From the NCBI RefSeq assembly GCF_000717025.1, contig NZ_JNXG01000007.1:186001-250000 (forward strand): a stretch of DNA of 64,000 nucleotides, in the 5' to 3' direction. The notes under the pieces were generated by a model, which was given only the letters and a program-made list of their open reading frames with translations, was not told the DNA's origin and ran no database searches. This document shows, in pieces, positions 16,380 to 24,710 of the stretch (positions are counted from its first letter, which is position 1; every line of letters begins with the position of its first letter). This DNA comes from Streptomyces atroolivaceus (GTDB lineage Bacteria; Actinomycetota; Actinomycetes; Streptomycetales; Streptomycetaceae). The position numbers and the translations under genes are program-made.

Positions 16380-17552
16380 ATGCGCCGCTTCTTCGCAACG
16401 CCGGCCAGACCGACGACGTACAGTCGCTGGCTGCATCTGCTCATTCCGGCCGCAATGGCCGGTGTGTGGCTGTTCATCTCCCCGAGCAAGCCGTGGATGA
16501 CGTTCCTCTTCGTGATACCTGTCGGGCTGTTTCCGGCGATGCGTCTGGCCGAAGGGGTGCAGGCGCAGTTGCTCCTCACTCCCGAGCAGCGGGGCCGCCC
16601 CGATGCCACGATCTCCGCCGGGCCCGCCGCGACATGGGCAGACCGCTGGCGCACTGTTGTCTGGCTGGAGGTGCGGCTGGTCCTCGCGGCAGTGACGTGC
16701 TTCGCGACGGTCTGGCTGCCGGCGACATCGGTCGATCTCGTGCGAGCCTCGTTCGGGACGGATCCGAGCGATGACTGGCTGGCCCGGGGTGTCGAGCCGG
16801 GTTGGTGGTGCGCCCTGTTGGCACCCCTGCCGATCCTGCTGCTTCTCGGTCTGGTCGTCCTGTGCGGCGACATGGCCACGGCGGTAGCCCGCGTTCTTCT
16901 GGGACCGTCGCCGACCGAGCGGATGACCGCCTTGGAGGAGCGCACGGAACAGTTGCTGGAGCGCAACCGGATAGCGCGCGAGCTCCATGATTCGATCGGA
17001 CACGCGCTGACCGTCGCGGTGGTACAGGCAGGGGCCGCCCGGACTGCGGGGAACCCGGACTTCACTGCGCGGGCACTCGCCGCCATCGAGGAGACGGGCC
17101 GCAACGCCCTGGACGATCTGGAGCGCGTCCTTGGAGTGCTGCGCGAGTCCGATGTTCCCGTCAGCGGACGCCCGACCCTCGTCGAAGCCGGACGGCTGCT
17201 GGACTCGGCCCGCGGCTCCGGGGCGAGCATCGACGCCGAAATGACCGGCCCGCTGGAGCTGGTGCCCGGCCCGGTGTCCCGCGAGGGATACCGGATTCTG
17301 CAGGAGTCCCTCACCAACGTGCTGCGTCACGCCGGTGCCGTTCCCGTACGGGTGAGGATTGCCGTGGTGAAGGAACGGCTCGAGCTGGAGGTGGCCAACC
17401 CACTCCTCCCGTCGCCGCGCGGCCCGGGCGGCGGCAGCGGGCTGAGAGGGGTCCGGGAACGGGCAGCCCTGCTGGGCGGCCGGGCCGTGACGGGCCCGGA
17501 CAGAGGCGAATGGAGGGTGCACGCGAGCCTTCCACTGGACGGCATACGCTGA
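16380..17552 (+). CDS. Sensor histidine kinase, NarL/DesK-type (HisKA_3)
   Basis: A 390-residue membrane kinase. Four hydrophobic segments lie in the first ~175 residues (LHLLIPAAMAGVWLFI, FLFVIPVGLFPAM, VRLVLAAVTCFATVWL, LLAPLPILLLLGLVVL). The HisKA_3 dimerisation helix ERNRIARELHDSIGH follows, with the phospho-accepting histidine at residue 203. The HATPase_c domain shows SLTNVLRHAG (N box) and GGGSGLRGVRERAALLGG (G box). With little extracytoplasmic sequence it probably senses something at the membrane, as in DesK-like and antibiotic-sensing kinases. The regulator gene starts 4 bp after its stop. Confidence 0.92.
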   Translation: MRRFFATPARPTTYSRWLHLLIPAAMAGVWLFISPSKPWMTFLFVIPVGLFPAMRLAEGVQAQLLLTPEQRGRPDATISAGPAATWADRWRTVVWLEVRLVLAAVTCFATVWLPATSVDLVRASFGTDPSDDWLARGVEPGWWCALLAPLPILLLLGLVVLCGDMATAVARVLLGPSPTERMTALEERTEQLLERNRIARELHDSIGHALTVAVVQAGAARTAGNPDFTARALAAIEETGRNALDDLERVLGVLRESDVPVSGRPTLVEAGRLLDSARGSGASIDAEMTGPLELVPGPVSREGYRILQESLTNVLRHAGAVPVRVRIAVVKERLELEVANPLLPSPRGPGGGSGLRGVRERAALLGGRAVTGPDRGEWRVHASLPLDGIR

Positions 17553-17556
17553 CCGG

Positions 17557-18207
17557 ATGCCGGTTACCGTTCTCCTGGTCGACGACGAACCTCTGGTGCG
17601 CGCGGGGCTACGCGTGGTCCTGGAAGCGCAGCCCGACATCGAGGTGGTGGGTGAGGCCGCCGACGGTGCGGCGGTGATCCCTCTGGTGAGCCGACTGCGG
17701 CCGGACGTCGTGGCGATGGATGTGCGCATGCCTCTGATGGACGGCATCGAAGCGACCCGGGCGGTCCTGCGCACCATCGCCGAGCCACCCAAGATCCTGG
17801 TGGTGACCACCTTCGAGAACGACGAGTACGTCTACGACGCACTGCGCGCGGGCGCCGACGGATTCCTGCTCAAGCGGGCCCGGCCCTCCGAGATCGTGCA
17901 TGCGGTTCGGCTGGTGGCGGAGGGAGAGTCACTGCTGTTCCCAGCTGCGGTCCGGCAGCTCGCCGCGGAATACGGCACGAGCAAGGCGCGGGAAGCGATG
18001 GACCGGGCGGCGCTCACCGACCGCGAAGGGGCAGTACTCCGCCTCATGGCACGAGGTCTGTCCAACGCCGAGATCGCCGCCGAGCTCATCGTGGGTCTGG
18101 AGACGGTCAAGACACATGTCAGCGCGGTTCTTGCGAAGTTGGGAGCCAGGGACCGCACCCAGGCGGTGATCGCCGCTTACGAGTCCGGCTTCGTGGCTCC
18201 GAGCTGA
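17557..18207 (+). CDS. Response regulator, NarL/LuxR family
   Basis: A 216-residue regulator. The receiver domain (1-120) has the acidic pair in LLVDDEPLVRAG, the phosphorylated aspartate in VVAMDVRMPLMDG at about 53, and the conserved Lys in LLKRARP. The C-terminal LuxR-type helix-turn-helix (about 148-205) reads LTDREGAVLRLMARGLSNAEIAAEL followed by LETVKTHVSAVLAKLGARDR. It pairs with the kinase immediately upstream and most likely switches on the divergent ABC exporter. Confidence 0.94.
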   Translation: MPVTVLLVDDEPLVRAGLRVVLEAQPDIEVVGEAADGAAVIPLVSRLRPDVVAMDVRMPLMDGIEATRAVLRTIAEPPKILVVTTFENDEYVYDALRAGADGFLLKRARPSEIVHAVRLVAEGESLLFPAAVRQLAAEYGTSKAREAMDRAALTDREGAVLRLMARGLSNAEIAAELIVGLETVKTHVSAVLAKLGARDRTQAVIAAYESGFVAPS

Positions 18208-18349
18208 CCGAGCGTGGCCCGGCCCCACGGCTGGGCCCGCGACCGGACCCACGAACGGCTGCGGTTGCCTCGCTCCGGGTGCTGGTCGCCGCGGTCGGGG
18301 CCAGCGAGTACGATCCGGCAGACATGCGCGCGACCTGGGAGGACACACG
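18208..18349. other. Intergenic region before the ROK gene
   Basis: About 140 bp. A TACGAT hexamer near 18311 could be the -10 box of the ROK gene. GGGAGGACACACG directly precedes its GTG. Confidence 0.35.
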
Positions 18350-19507
18350 GTGGGCCGGCTGACCGGTGGGGACCCGTCCCTGTTGCGGAGGATCAACTCC
18401 GCAGTGGTGCTGCACGCCCTGCGAGGGGCGGATTCGCCCACGCTCACGGATCTGACCCGGATCACAGGTCTGTCACGTCCGACGGTCGAGGGAGTCGTCG
18501 AAGGCCTCTTCTCCGCGGGTCTGGTGGTGGAGGCGCTGCCCGACGAGAGCGGAACGAGGCGCCAAGGGCGTCCTGCCAGGCGGTTCAGGTTCCGTGCCGA
18601 AGCCGGTTATCTGCTGGGCATCGAGATCGGCCCGCACCGGGTCTCCGCCCTTCTGTCCGGACTGGACGGACGGATCGTCGGCGCAGGCTCACGGGACGTC
18701 TCCGAGACGGCGTGCGCGGACGACAGACTCGACCAGGTCAGAGGCATGATCGCCGACGCGCTGCGACGTGCCGGCGTGCAGCGGAACAGCTTGCGTGCGG
18801 TCGGAGTGGGCAGTCCGGGCATCGTCGAGGCCGACGGCACCGTGCGGCTGGGCACGGCTCTCCCGGGCTGGACCGGACTCGCGCTGGGCGAGAGACTGCG
18901 GCGATCCTTCCGGTGCCCCGTCCTGGTGGAGAACGACGCCAACGCCGCAGCGGTCGCGGAGCACTGGAAGGGTGCGGCGACCGAGTCCGACGACATCGTC
19001 TTCGTCCTGGCGGGCTTGAGCCCGGGCGCGGGTTCACTGATCGGCGGACGGCTGCATCGCGGGTTCGGCGGTGCGGCCGGGGAGATCGGGGCACTGCATC
19101 TCCTGGGCCGCGATGTGACACCGGAACACCTGCTCTCCACGACGGACACCCCGCTGGACCCTCTGGACGAACACGCAGTCGCCGCCGTCTTCGCCAAGGC
19201 CAGGGACGGCGACGCCGGGGCGCAGGCCGCCGTCGCACGGTTCATCCAACGGCTGGTGCACGACGTCGCGGCTCTCGTGCTGGCGCTGGATCCGGAGGTG
19301 GTGGTGATCGGCGGGTGGGCCGCCGGCCTGGACGGGGTCCTCGGTCCCCTCCGCGACGAGCTCGCCCGCTACTGCCTCCGTCCGCCCCGGGTGACCCTCT
19401 CGCTCCTCGGGGAGGCGGCCGTCGCCACCGGCGCACTGCGTCTGGCGCTCGACCATGTGGAGGAGCAGCTCTTCGCCGTGGAGGGGACGGTGACGGCCCG
19501 CCGCTGA
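18350..19507 (+). CDS. ROK-family transcriptional regulator (NagC/XylR type)
   Basis: A 385-residue protein with an N-terminal winged helix (LTDLTRITGLSRPTVEGVVEGLFSAGLV at about 32-59) and a C-terminal sugar-kinase-like ROK domain from about 85. The catalytic-type VENDANAAAVAEH is retained. The zinc-binding cysteine motif CxCGxxGCxE of true ROK kinases is missing; the equivalent place reads LHLLGRDVTPEHLL. That suggests a sensor for a sugar rather than a kinase. It starts with GTG after a good ribosome site. No sugar-uptake gene lies next to it, so the effector is unknown. Confidence 0.88.
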   Translation: MGRLTGGDPSLLRRINSAVVLHALRGADSPTLTDLTRITGLSRPTVEGVVEGLFSAGLVVEALPDESGTRRQGRPARRFRFRAEAGYLLGIEIGPHRVSALLSGLDGRIVGAGSRDVSETACADDRLDQVRGMIADALRRAGVQRNSLRAVGVGSPGIVEADGTVRLGTALPGWTGLALGERLRRSFRCPVLVENDANAAAVAEHWKGAATESDDIVFVLAGLSPGAGSLIGGRLHRGFGGAAGEIGALHLLGRDVTPEHLLSTTDTPLDPLDEHAVAAVFAKARDGDAGAQAAVARFIQRLVHDVAALVLALDPEVVVIGGWAAGLDGVLGPLRDELARYCLRPPRVTLSLLGEAAVATGALRLALDHVEEQLFAVEGTVTARR

Positions 19508-19598
19508 ATGCGACGGGCCGTGTGAAGCGGGCCGATCGGCCTGGCGTTCGGGCCTCCGCGCCGGAGAGGGCAGGACCCTCCCGGCAGAGACGGGTCCA

Positions 19599-19620
19599 GG
19601 AGGCCTTGCCTTCGGCCTCC
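19599..19620. terminator. Terminator between ROK and gntR (convergent)
   Basis: GGAGGCC-N8-GGCCTCC hairpin in the gap between two convergent genes. A second, longer pairing of GGACCC with GGGTCC lies just before it, near 19573-19596. Confidence 0.55.
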
Positions 19621-19628
19621 CGGTGACG

Positions 19629-20396
19629 TCAGGAGGCCTTGCGCTCCTGCTCGTCGTGGCTGATCTCCAGCGCCCCGGAGTCCCCGAAGGTGAGCCGGCA
19701 GGTGTCCGCCCTGTACGTGGCGACGGAGACAGCTGCCGTGCCGGCGGCGGCGAGGTACCGGGTGGTGACGACGAGGACGGGAGCGCCCGGGAGCCGGTCG
19801 AGCTCCTTCGCATCGTCCGCGCGCGCCGACCCGAGTTCGACCGAGCGGTCCTGCCCGTCCAGGTCGAGGCGGTGCAGCTCCTTCAGGACCCGTCGGGCCC
19901 GGACCGGCCCTGACGGCGCTTCGATGGCGGAGAGCTCGGGCACGGAGGAGCTGGGGACGTACAGGAGTTCCGCCGCCACGGCCTGCCCGTGGGCGACCCG
20001 GATACGGCGCACCACGTGCACGAGCTCCCCGCTGTCCGTGTCGAGCATGGCGGCGACTGCGGAAGGAGCGGTCGCGGTGGTGCATTCGACGGGCTGCCAT
20101 GCCCCGTCCGTGTCCTCCCCCGCCCAGCCGTGCTGTGCGGTGGCGACGGCCACTCCGACCCGGGGCGGGGCGACGGTCGTGCCCACCCCACGGCGGCGCT
20201 GCAGCCTTCCTTCGAGCTCGAGCTGCTCCAGTGCCTGACGGAGCGTCGCCCGGGCGACACCGAATCGCTGGGCGAGGTCCCTCTCGTTGGGGAGTACCTC
20301 GCCCACGGAGAAGTCCGAGTCGAGTGCCTCACTGAGCACGGTCTTGAGGTGCCAGTACTTCGGCTCCTGCACCGATTCCAGCTGCGTGGTCCCCAC
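19629..20396 (-). CDS. GntR-family regulator, HutC/DasR-like with UTRA domain
   Basis: A 255-residue regulator. The winged helix (about 12-78) includes LPNERDLAQRFGVARATLRQALEQLELEGRL; the C-terminal UTRA effector domain starts near 95 (VRRIRVAHGQAVAAELLYVPSSSVPELS) and ends with ATYRADTCRLTFGD. The closest well-known relative is DasR, which senses phosphorylated amino sugars. It starts at GTG 20396 with GGAGGACAGG before it. A DasR-like palindrome covers the -35 box of its own promoter (20470-20504), so it is probably autorepressed. The ligand and targets are unknown; several paralogues of this family occur in streptomycetes. Confidence 0.9.
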   Translation of the reverse strand: MGTTQLESVQEPKYWHLKTVLSEALDSDFSVGEVLPNERDLAQRFGVARATLRQALEQLELEGRLQRRRGVGTTVAPPRVGVAVATAQHGWAGEDTDGAWQPVECTTATAPSAVAAMLDTDSGELVHVVRRIRVAHGQAVAAELLYVPSSSVPELSAIEAPSGPVRARRVLKELHRLDLDGQDRSVELGSARADDAKELDRLPGAPVLVVTTRYLAAAGTAAVSVATYRADTCRLTFGDSGALEISHDEQERKAS

Positions 20397-20469
20397 CCTG
20401 TCCTCCGCATCCGCCCGGTGGCTTGTTTCCGCGACGTTATTTATTAAAGGTTCCTGCCTTATCGTTCAG

Positions 20470-20498
20470 ACCTTAGGACGGCGAACCACCTTGGTCAA
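20470..20498 (-). promoter_or_regulatory. gntR promoter
   Basis: On the minus strand, TTGACC (complement of 20493-20498), a 17-bp spacer and TAAGGT (complement of 20470-20475) form a good vegetative promoter about 75 bp before the gntR start. Confidence 0.65.
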
Positions 20499-20504
20499 GA
20501 CCAA
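20491..20504. promoter_or_regulatory. DasR-type (dre-like) operator
   Basis: Perfect palindrome TTGGTCAAGACCAA. Its core TGGTC-N2-GACCA equals the core of the published DasR responsive element (TGGTCTAGACCA) except for the central bases. It overlaps the -35 box of gntR. Binding by the adjacent regulator, or by DasR itself, is inferred. Confidence 0.7.
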
Positions 20505-20587
20505 TCCTCGCCCCGTAACGCAGCGAAACGGTCCACTGCCGCAGAGCGTTCACGGGACGTTCGCGCGGCTGTGAGCCCAGGCGACAC

Positions 20588-20621
20588 GGAGCCCCACGGC
20601 CGACTCCGTCCGTGGGGCTCC
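20588..20621 (-). terminator. Terminator downstream of the ECF sigma gene
   Basis: A perfect 12-bp stem, GGAGCCCCACGG with CCGTGGGGCTCC, and a 10-nt loop, about 80 bp after the sigma factor stop and upstream of the gntR promoter. Confidence 0.8.
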
Positions 20622-20702
20622 TGGGGCTCTGTAACCGCGCGGCCGGGGGCTCCCTCGGCCGCGGGGGCTGCGGGGGCTGCAGCGCTTCCGGAAGTGGGGC
20701 CG

Positions 20703-21587
20703 CTAACCCACGGGCACCCTGGCGAGCTTGTCGGGATTGCGGATGACGTAGACGCACCGGATGACCCCACCGCTGACGTCCGCCTGGAGAACCGTGTCCA
20801 CCACACCGTCCAGGCTGAACACCAGAGCGGGGCCGCCGTTGAGCTCCACGGTGCGCACCTCCGTACCGGACGGCAGGTCGTTCCCGACGGCGAAGAGGAA
20901 GCGGCCGACCTTGTCCGCGGTCTCGATGACGCGCCGCGCCGCCTTCGCCTTGCCTCCGCTGTCGCTGACAAGGCGGACATCGGGTGCCAGCAGGGCGAGC
21001 ATCTGCTCCAGATCGCCACCCGAGGCGGCCGCGAGAATACCCTCGGTGAGATCACGCCGCACTGCCGGATCCACGTCGTACCGCGGTTTGCGCTCCTCCA
21101 CGTGACGCTTGGCGCGGCCTGCGAGTTGCCGCACCGCCGCCTCGGACCGGTCGAGAGCGGCGCCGATCTCCGCGTACGGGAAACCGAAGGCCTCGCGCAG
21201 GACGAAGACCGCTCGCTCCAGCGGTGAGAGGGTCTCGAGGACGACCAGCACGGCGAAGGACACGGAGTCGGCGAGCACCGCGCGCTCCGCGGAATCGGGC
21301 ACGGCCGGGCCGAATTCGGTGACCAGGGGTTCGGGCAGCCAGTGACCCACGTACGCCTCGCGCCGGGACCGCAGGTGCCTCAGGCGGTCGATGGCCAGAC
21401 GCGTGGTGATCCGCACGAGGAAGGCCCGGGGCTCCCGCACATCGTCGCGCTCGGCCGACGACCAGCGCAGCCACGCCTCCTGCACCACGTCCTCGGCATC
21501 GGCGACACGGCCGAGCATGCGGTAGGCGACCCCGGTGAGGAAGGGCCGGTGTTCTTCGAAGATGTCGGTCGCGGTGTCGGCAGTCAC
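20703..21587 (-). CDS. ECF41-type RNA polymerase sigma factor with SnoaL-like C-terminal domain
   Basis: A 294-residue sigma factor. Region 2 is HRPFLTGVAYRMLGRVADAEDVVQEAWLRW and region 4 is LSPLERAVFVLREAFGFPYAEIGAALDRSEAAVRQL. The ECF41 hallmarks are present: a WLPEPL motif in the linker and a C-terminal SnoaL_2 domain (about 185-294) with DSGGK, the variant of the DGGG(R/K) motif, and a final NPDKLARV. In this group the C-terminal domain acts as a built-in anti-sigma/activity switch, and no separate anti-sigma gene is expected; none is seen. ECF41 genes usually neighbour a carboxymuconolactone decarboxylase or oxidoreductase; here the divergent neighbour is an alpha/beta hydrolase. Confidence 0.93.
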   Translation of the reverse strand: MTADTATDIFEEHRPFLTGVAYRMLGRVADAEDVVQEAWLRWSSAERDDVREPRAFLVRITTRLAIDRLRHLRSRREAYVGHWLPEPLVTEFGPAVPDSAERAVLADSVSFAVLVVLETLSPLERAVFVLREAFGFPYAEIGAALDRSEAAVRQLAGRAKRHVEERKPRYDVDPAVRRDLTEGILAAASGGDLEQMLALLAPDVRLVSDSGGKAKAARRVIETADKVGRFLFAVGNDLPSGTEVRTVELNGGPALVFSLDGVVDTVLQADVSGGVIRCVYVIRNPDKLARVPVG

Positions 21588-21655
21588 CTTCTCATCCCAG
21601 CCGACGCGCCGGAGGGTGTCCAGCGGGAATCGCGCACACCCCTTGAACTACAAGC

Positions 21656-21667
21656 TACCGGGCGGTA
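21656..21667. promoter_or_regulatory. Inverted repeat between sigma factor and hydrolase
   Basis: TACCG-GG-CGGTA, a perfect 5+2+5 palindrome in the 135-bp divergent gap. The form suits a TetR-type operator. No TetR gene adjoins it, so the cognate regulator would be encoded elsewhere. Confidence 0.5.
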
Positions 21668-21722
21668 ATCATTGCTGACGGACAGTCTCGTTCAGCCAGG
21701 CAGGTCCGTCCCGAGGAGCAGT

Positions 21723-22553
21723 ATGGCCACCACGGTCTCTTTCGCAGTCGACTTCCCCGTCGGCCGTCGCGTCGTCAGCGTGTCGTACGAACGCAAGGGG
21801 ACCGGAGAGCCGTTGGTGCTGCTTCACGGCATAGGCCATCATCGTCAGGCGTGGGATCCGGTCCTGCGCATCCTGGCGGCCGAACGCGACGTCATAGCCG
21901 TCGACCTGCCGGGATTCGGTGCTTCACCGGCCCTGCCCGACGGGCTCGCCTACGATCTGCGGACCATGGTCCCGGTGCTCGGCTCGTTCTTCGACACGCT
22001 CGGCGTGGTACGCCCTCATGTCGTCGGTAACTCTCTCGGGGGCCTGCTGGCACTGGAGTTGGGCCGCGAGAAGCTGGTGCGTACGGTGACGGCGCTGTCC
22101 CCGGCCGGGTTCTGGACGCGGAGCGAGCGCCGCTACGCCTTCGGAGTGTTGCGGGCGATGCGGGGGGCGGCTCTCTCCATGCCGATGCCGATGATCGAGC
22201 GGCTCGCGAAGACCTCGACCGGCCGTACCGCGCTGACCAGCACCATATACGCGCGCCCCGGCCGCCGTTCGCCCGCTTCGGTCGTGTCGGAGACGGTCGC
22301 GCTGCGTGAAGCGACCGGCTTCCGTCAGACTCTCGAGGCAGGCCTGACCGTCACGTTCACCGACGACGTACCCGACGTACCCGTCAGCATCGCCTGGGGC
22401 AGCAAGGACCGGTTGCTCCTGCGCCGGCAGGGCGTCAGGGCCAAGCACGTGATCCCCGGCGCACGGCTCGTCCGCCTTCCGCGATGCGGGCACGTCCCGA
22501 TGAACGACGACCCCGCCGCCGTGGCACGAGTCATTCTCGACACGAGTCGCTGA
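21723..22553 (+). CDS. Alpha/beta-fold hydrolase
   Basis: A 276-residue hydrolase. The oxyanion-hole region is LLHGIGHHRQAWDPV at about 36-50. The nucleophile elbow is GNSLGGLLALE, with the serine at about 102. The acid is probably the aspartate in WGSKDRLLL near 238, and the histidine is in RCGHVPMNDDP at about 262. The cap region has a Met-rich stretch (AALSMPMPMIERL). It resembles haloperoxidase-like or epoxide-hydrolase-like enzymes; the substrate is unknown. ATG 21723, after GAGGAGCAGT, is chosen over the frame opening at 21672. Confidence 0.88.
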   Translation: MATTVSFAVDFPVGRRVVSVSYERKGTGEPLVLLHGIGHHRQAWDPVLRILAAERDVIAVDLPGFGASPALPDGLAYDLRTMVPVLGSFFDTLGVVRPHVVGNSLGGLLALELGREKLVRTVTALSPAGFWTRSERRYAFGVLRAMRGAALSMPMPMIERLAKTSTGRTALTSTIYARPGRRSPASVVSETVALREATGFRQTLEAGLTVTFTDDVPDVPVSIAWGSKDRLLLRRQGVRAKHVIPGARLVRLPRCGHVPMNDDPAAVARVILDTSR

Positions 22554-22574
22554 CGTCCTGGACCGCGACGCCGC

Positions 22575-22666
22575 CCGCCCCGGAACGCCGAGCCCAGCGC
22601 GACCCCGGCCCGGCCCCGACCCGCCCCGGAACGCCGAGCCCAGCGCGACCCCGGCCCGGCCCCGGC
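22575..22666. repeat. 46-bp tandem duplication
   Basis: Two adjacent, nearly identical 46-bp copies (22575-22620 and 22621-22666) starting CCGCCCCGGAACGCC. They sit just after the hydrolase stop and run into a GGCCCC repeat. The surrounding 407-bp gap up to the phoD gene has no protein-like frame. Confidence 0.8.
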
Positions 22667-22960
22667 CCCGGCAGGAGGTCTTCCCACGACCTTGACCACG
22701 CCGGCCGGCGGCACGGTCGAGTGCGGCTGACACGGGGTTCGGCCCGGAGAGGAAGCACGCGCGGCATCCGTCTCCAGGCCGGGGCGGTCCTGAGGAGGCC
22801 CGACGCTCCGGCCCCGGGCAGGTCGAGGCGTGGAGGCTCCGACCGGTTGTTCATCTGCGGTTGGCGTGCCCGCCGCTGCCGGGGACTAGGTATGGGTCTG
22901 CACCCGTCCCGCACGCCCCCCGCTGTCCCGGCAGCCACTCCCGCCCATGGAGGCGCATCG

Positions 22961-24541
22961 ATGACGCACCGTCCCCTCATCCCCGCCCCCCGCCGCCGCA
23001 CGGTCTTGCGCGGCTCGCTCATGGCCTCGGCCGCGGTGGCTGTGCCCACAGCGGTCACCGCCGCGCCCGCGTTCGCACTTTCGGGCCGGCCGAGTGCGTC
23101 CTGGGGTGTGCAGGTCGGTGACGTGACGGCGTCCTCCGCCCTGGTGTGGGTGCGTTCGGACCGGCCCGCCCGGATGGTGGTGCAGACGTCGGCGACCGAT
23201 TCCTTCCGCCGGGCCCGCACATGGCACGGCCCGCTGATCGGCGCCCGTACGGACTTCACCGGGACGACCCCGGTGTACGGGCTGCCGGCCGGCGAGCAGG
23301 TGCACTACCGCGTCACGCTGGAGGACCCTCACGACCCCCGCCGCACCGGCAAACCTGTGTACGGAACCTTCCGGACGGCTCCGGCTCGCCGCCGGGACGG
23401 GGTGCGGTTCCTCTGGTCCGGCGACATCGCGGGACAGGGCTGGGGCATCAACCCCGACATCGGCGGTTACCGGGTGTACGACGAGATGCGCCGGCTGGAC
23501 CCGGACTTCTTCCTGTGCAGCGGAGACAACATCTACGCGGACGGGGTGCTCGAACCGAGCGTGGAACTGCCTGACGGGCGGACCTGGCGCAACATCACGA
23601 CGCCGGAGAAGTCGAAGGTCGCGGAGACCCTTGACGAGTACCGCGGGAATTTCCGGTACAACCTGCTCGACGACAACCTGCGGGCGTTCAACGCACAGGT
23701 TCCCTCCATCATCCAGTGGGACGACCACGAGGTGCGCAACAACTGGTACCCGGGGCAGATCCTGGACGACGTCCGCTACACCGAGAAGAACGTGGATCTC
23801 CTCGCGGCACGTTCGATGCGGGCCTTCCGTGAGTACTTCCCGGCACCGACGCTGCGGGAATCCCCGCACGAGCACCGCATGCACCGCGTCGTGAGGCACG
23901 GCCCCCTGCTCGATGTGTTCGTGCTGGACATGCGGTCCTTCCGCAACGCCAACTCCCCCGGCCGGCAGCCCGACGACACCACGGGCATCCTGGGCGCCGA
24001 GCAGCTGAGCTGGCTCAAGCGCGAACTGTCGAGGTCGCGGGCCGTGTGGAAGGTGATCGCCGCCGACATGCCGCTGGGGCTGGTGGTCCCGGACGGAGCC
24101 ACGGACTTCGAGGCGGTCGCACAGGGAGACCCGGGCGCACCGCTGGGGCGTGAGCTGCAGATCGCGGAGTTGCTGCGCCACATCAAGCACCGGCGTATCA
24201 CCGGAACCGTCTGGCTGACGGCCGACGTGCATTACACCTCCGCTCAGCACTACGCCCCCGAGCGCGCGGCCTTCAAGGACTTCGCACCGTTCTGGGAATT
24301 CGTCTCCGGACCGCTCGCCGCAGGCGGGTTCCCGGCCAACGCGCTGGACGGGACGTTCGGCCCGGAGCGGGTCTTCGTCCGGGCACCGGACCGGGCGAAC
24401 GTGTCCCCCATGGAGTCGCCGCAGTTCTTCGGGGAGGTCGACATCGACGGCGGGAGCGGGGAGCTGACCGTGCGGCTTCGGGCGCAGGGCGGCACGGTCC
24501 TGTTCAGCAAGGTGTTGCAGCCAGGGCGTACCGGGCAGTGA
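22961..24541 (+). CDS. phoD: Tat-exported alkaline phosphatase PhoD
   Basis: A 526-residue secreted phosphodiesterase/phosphatase. The twin-arginine signal is at the start (RRRTVLRGSL, hydrophobic stretch, AxA site at PAFALS near residue 40). An N-terminal PhoD_N beta-sandwich domain (WGVQVGDVTASSALVWVRSD) is followed by the metallophosphatase domain: SGDIAGQ, the metal-binding LCSGDNIYAD, QWDDHEVRNNW, LDMRSFR, and WLTADVHYTSAQHY. PhoD enzymes use Fe3+ and Ca2+ and release phosphate from phosphodiesters such as teichoic acid. I found no clear PHO box in the 400-bp gap before it. Confidence 0.92.
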   Translation: MTHRPLIPAPRRRTVLRGSLMASAAVAVPTAVTAAPAFALSGRPSASWGVQVGDVTASSALVWVRSDRPARMVVQTSATDSFRRARTWHGPLIGARTDFTGTTPVYGLPAGEQVHYRVTLEDPHDPRRTGKPVYGTFRTAPARRRDGVRFLWSGDIAGQGWGINPDIGGYRVYDEMRRLDPDFFLCSGDNIYADGVLEPSVELPDGRTWRNITTPEKSKVAETLDEYRGNFRYNLLDDNLRAFNAQVPSIIQWDDHEVRNNWYPGQILDDVRYTEKNVDLLAARSMRAFREYFPAPTLRESPHEHRMHRVVRHGPLLDVFVLDMRSFRNANSPGRQPDDTTGILGAEQLSWLKRELSRSRAVWKVIAADMPLGLVVPDGATDFEAVAQGDPGAPLGRELQIAELLRHIKHRRITGTVWLTADVHYTSAQHYAPERAAFKDFAPFWEFVSGPLAAGGFPANALDGTFGPERVFVRAPDRANVSPMESPQFFGEVDIDGGSGELTVRLRAQGGTVLFSKVLQPGRTGQ

Positions 24542-24710
24542 CGGGGAGTGGACCGGGCTTCGGTCCGAGCCGATGCCCTGGGGCCGGGCCCGGCGGGAGG
24601 CGAGCGAGGCGAGGGCCTGGAAAAGGTGTTGAAGACGACCAGATCCACACGTAACCCATCAGTCACAATGCGTTCGTGATCAGGCAACACCGTTCGGTCA
24701 CAGTGAGGGC

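Noticed and set aside
24542..24710. PHO box or other known operator near phoD and the next gene
   Set aside because: GTTCGGTCAC near 24692 resembles GTTCACC only loosely, lacks a tandem repeat and lies downstream of phoD.
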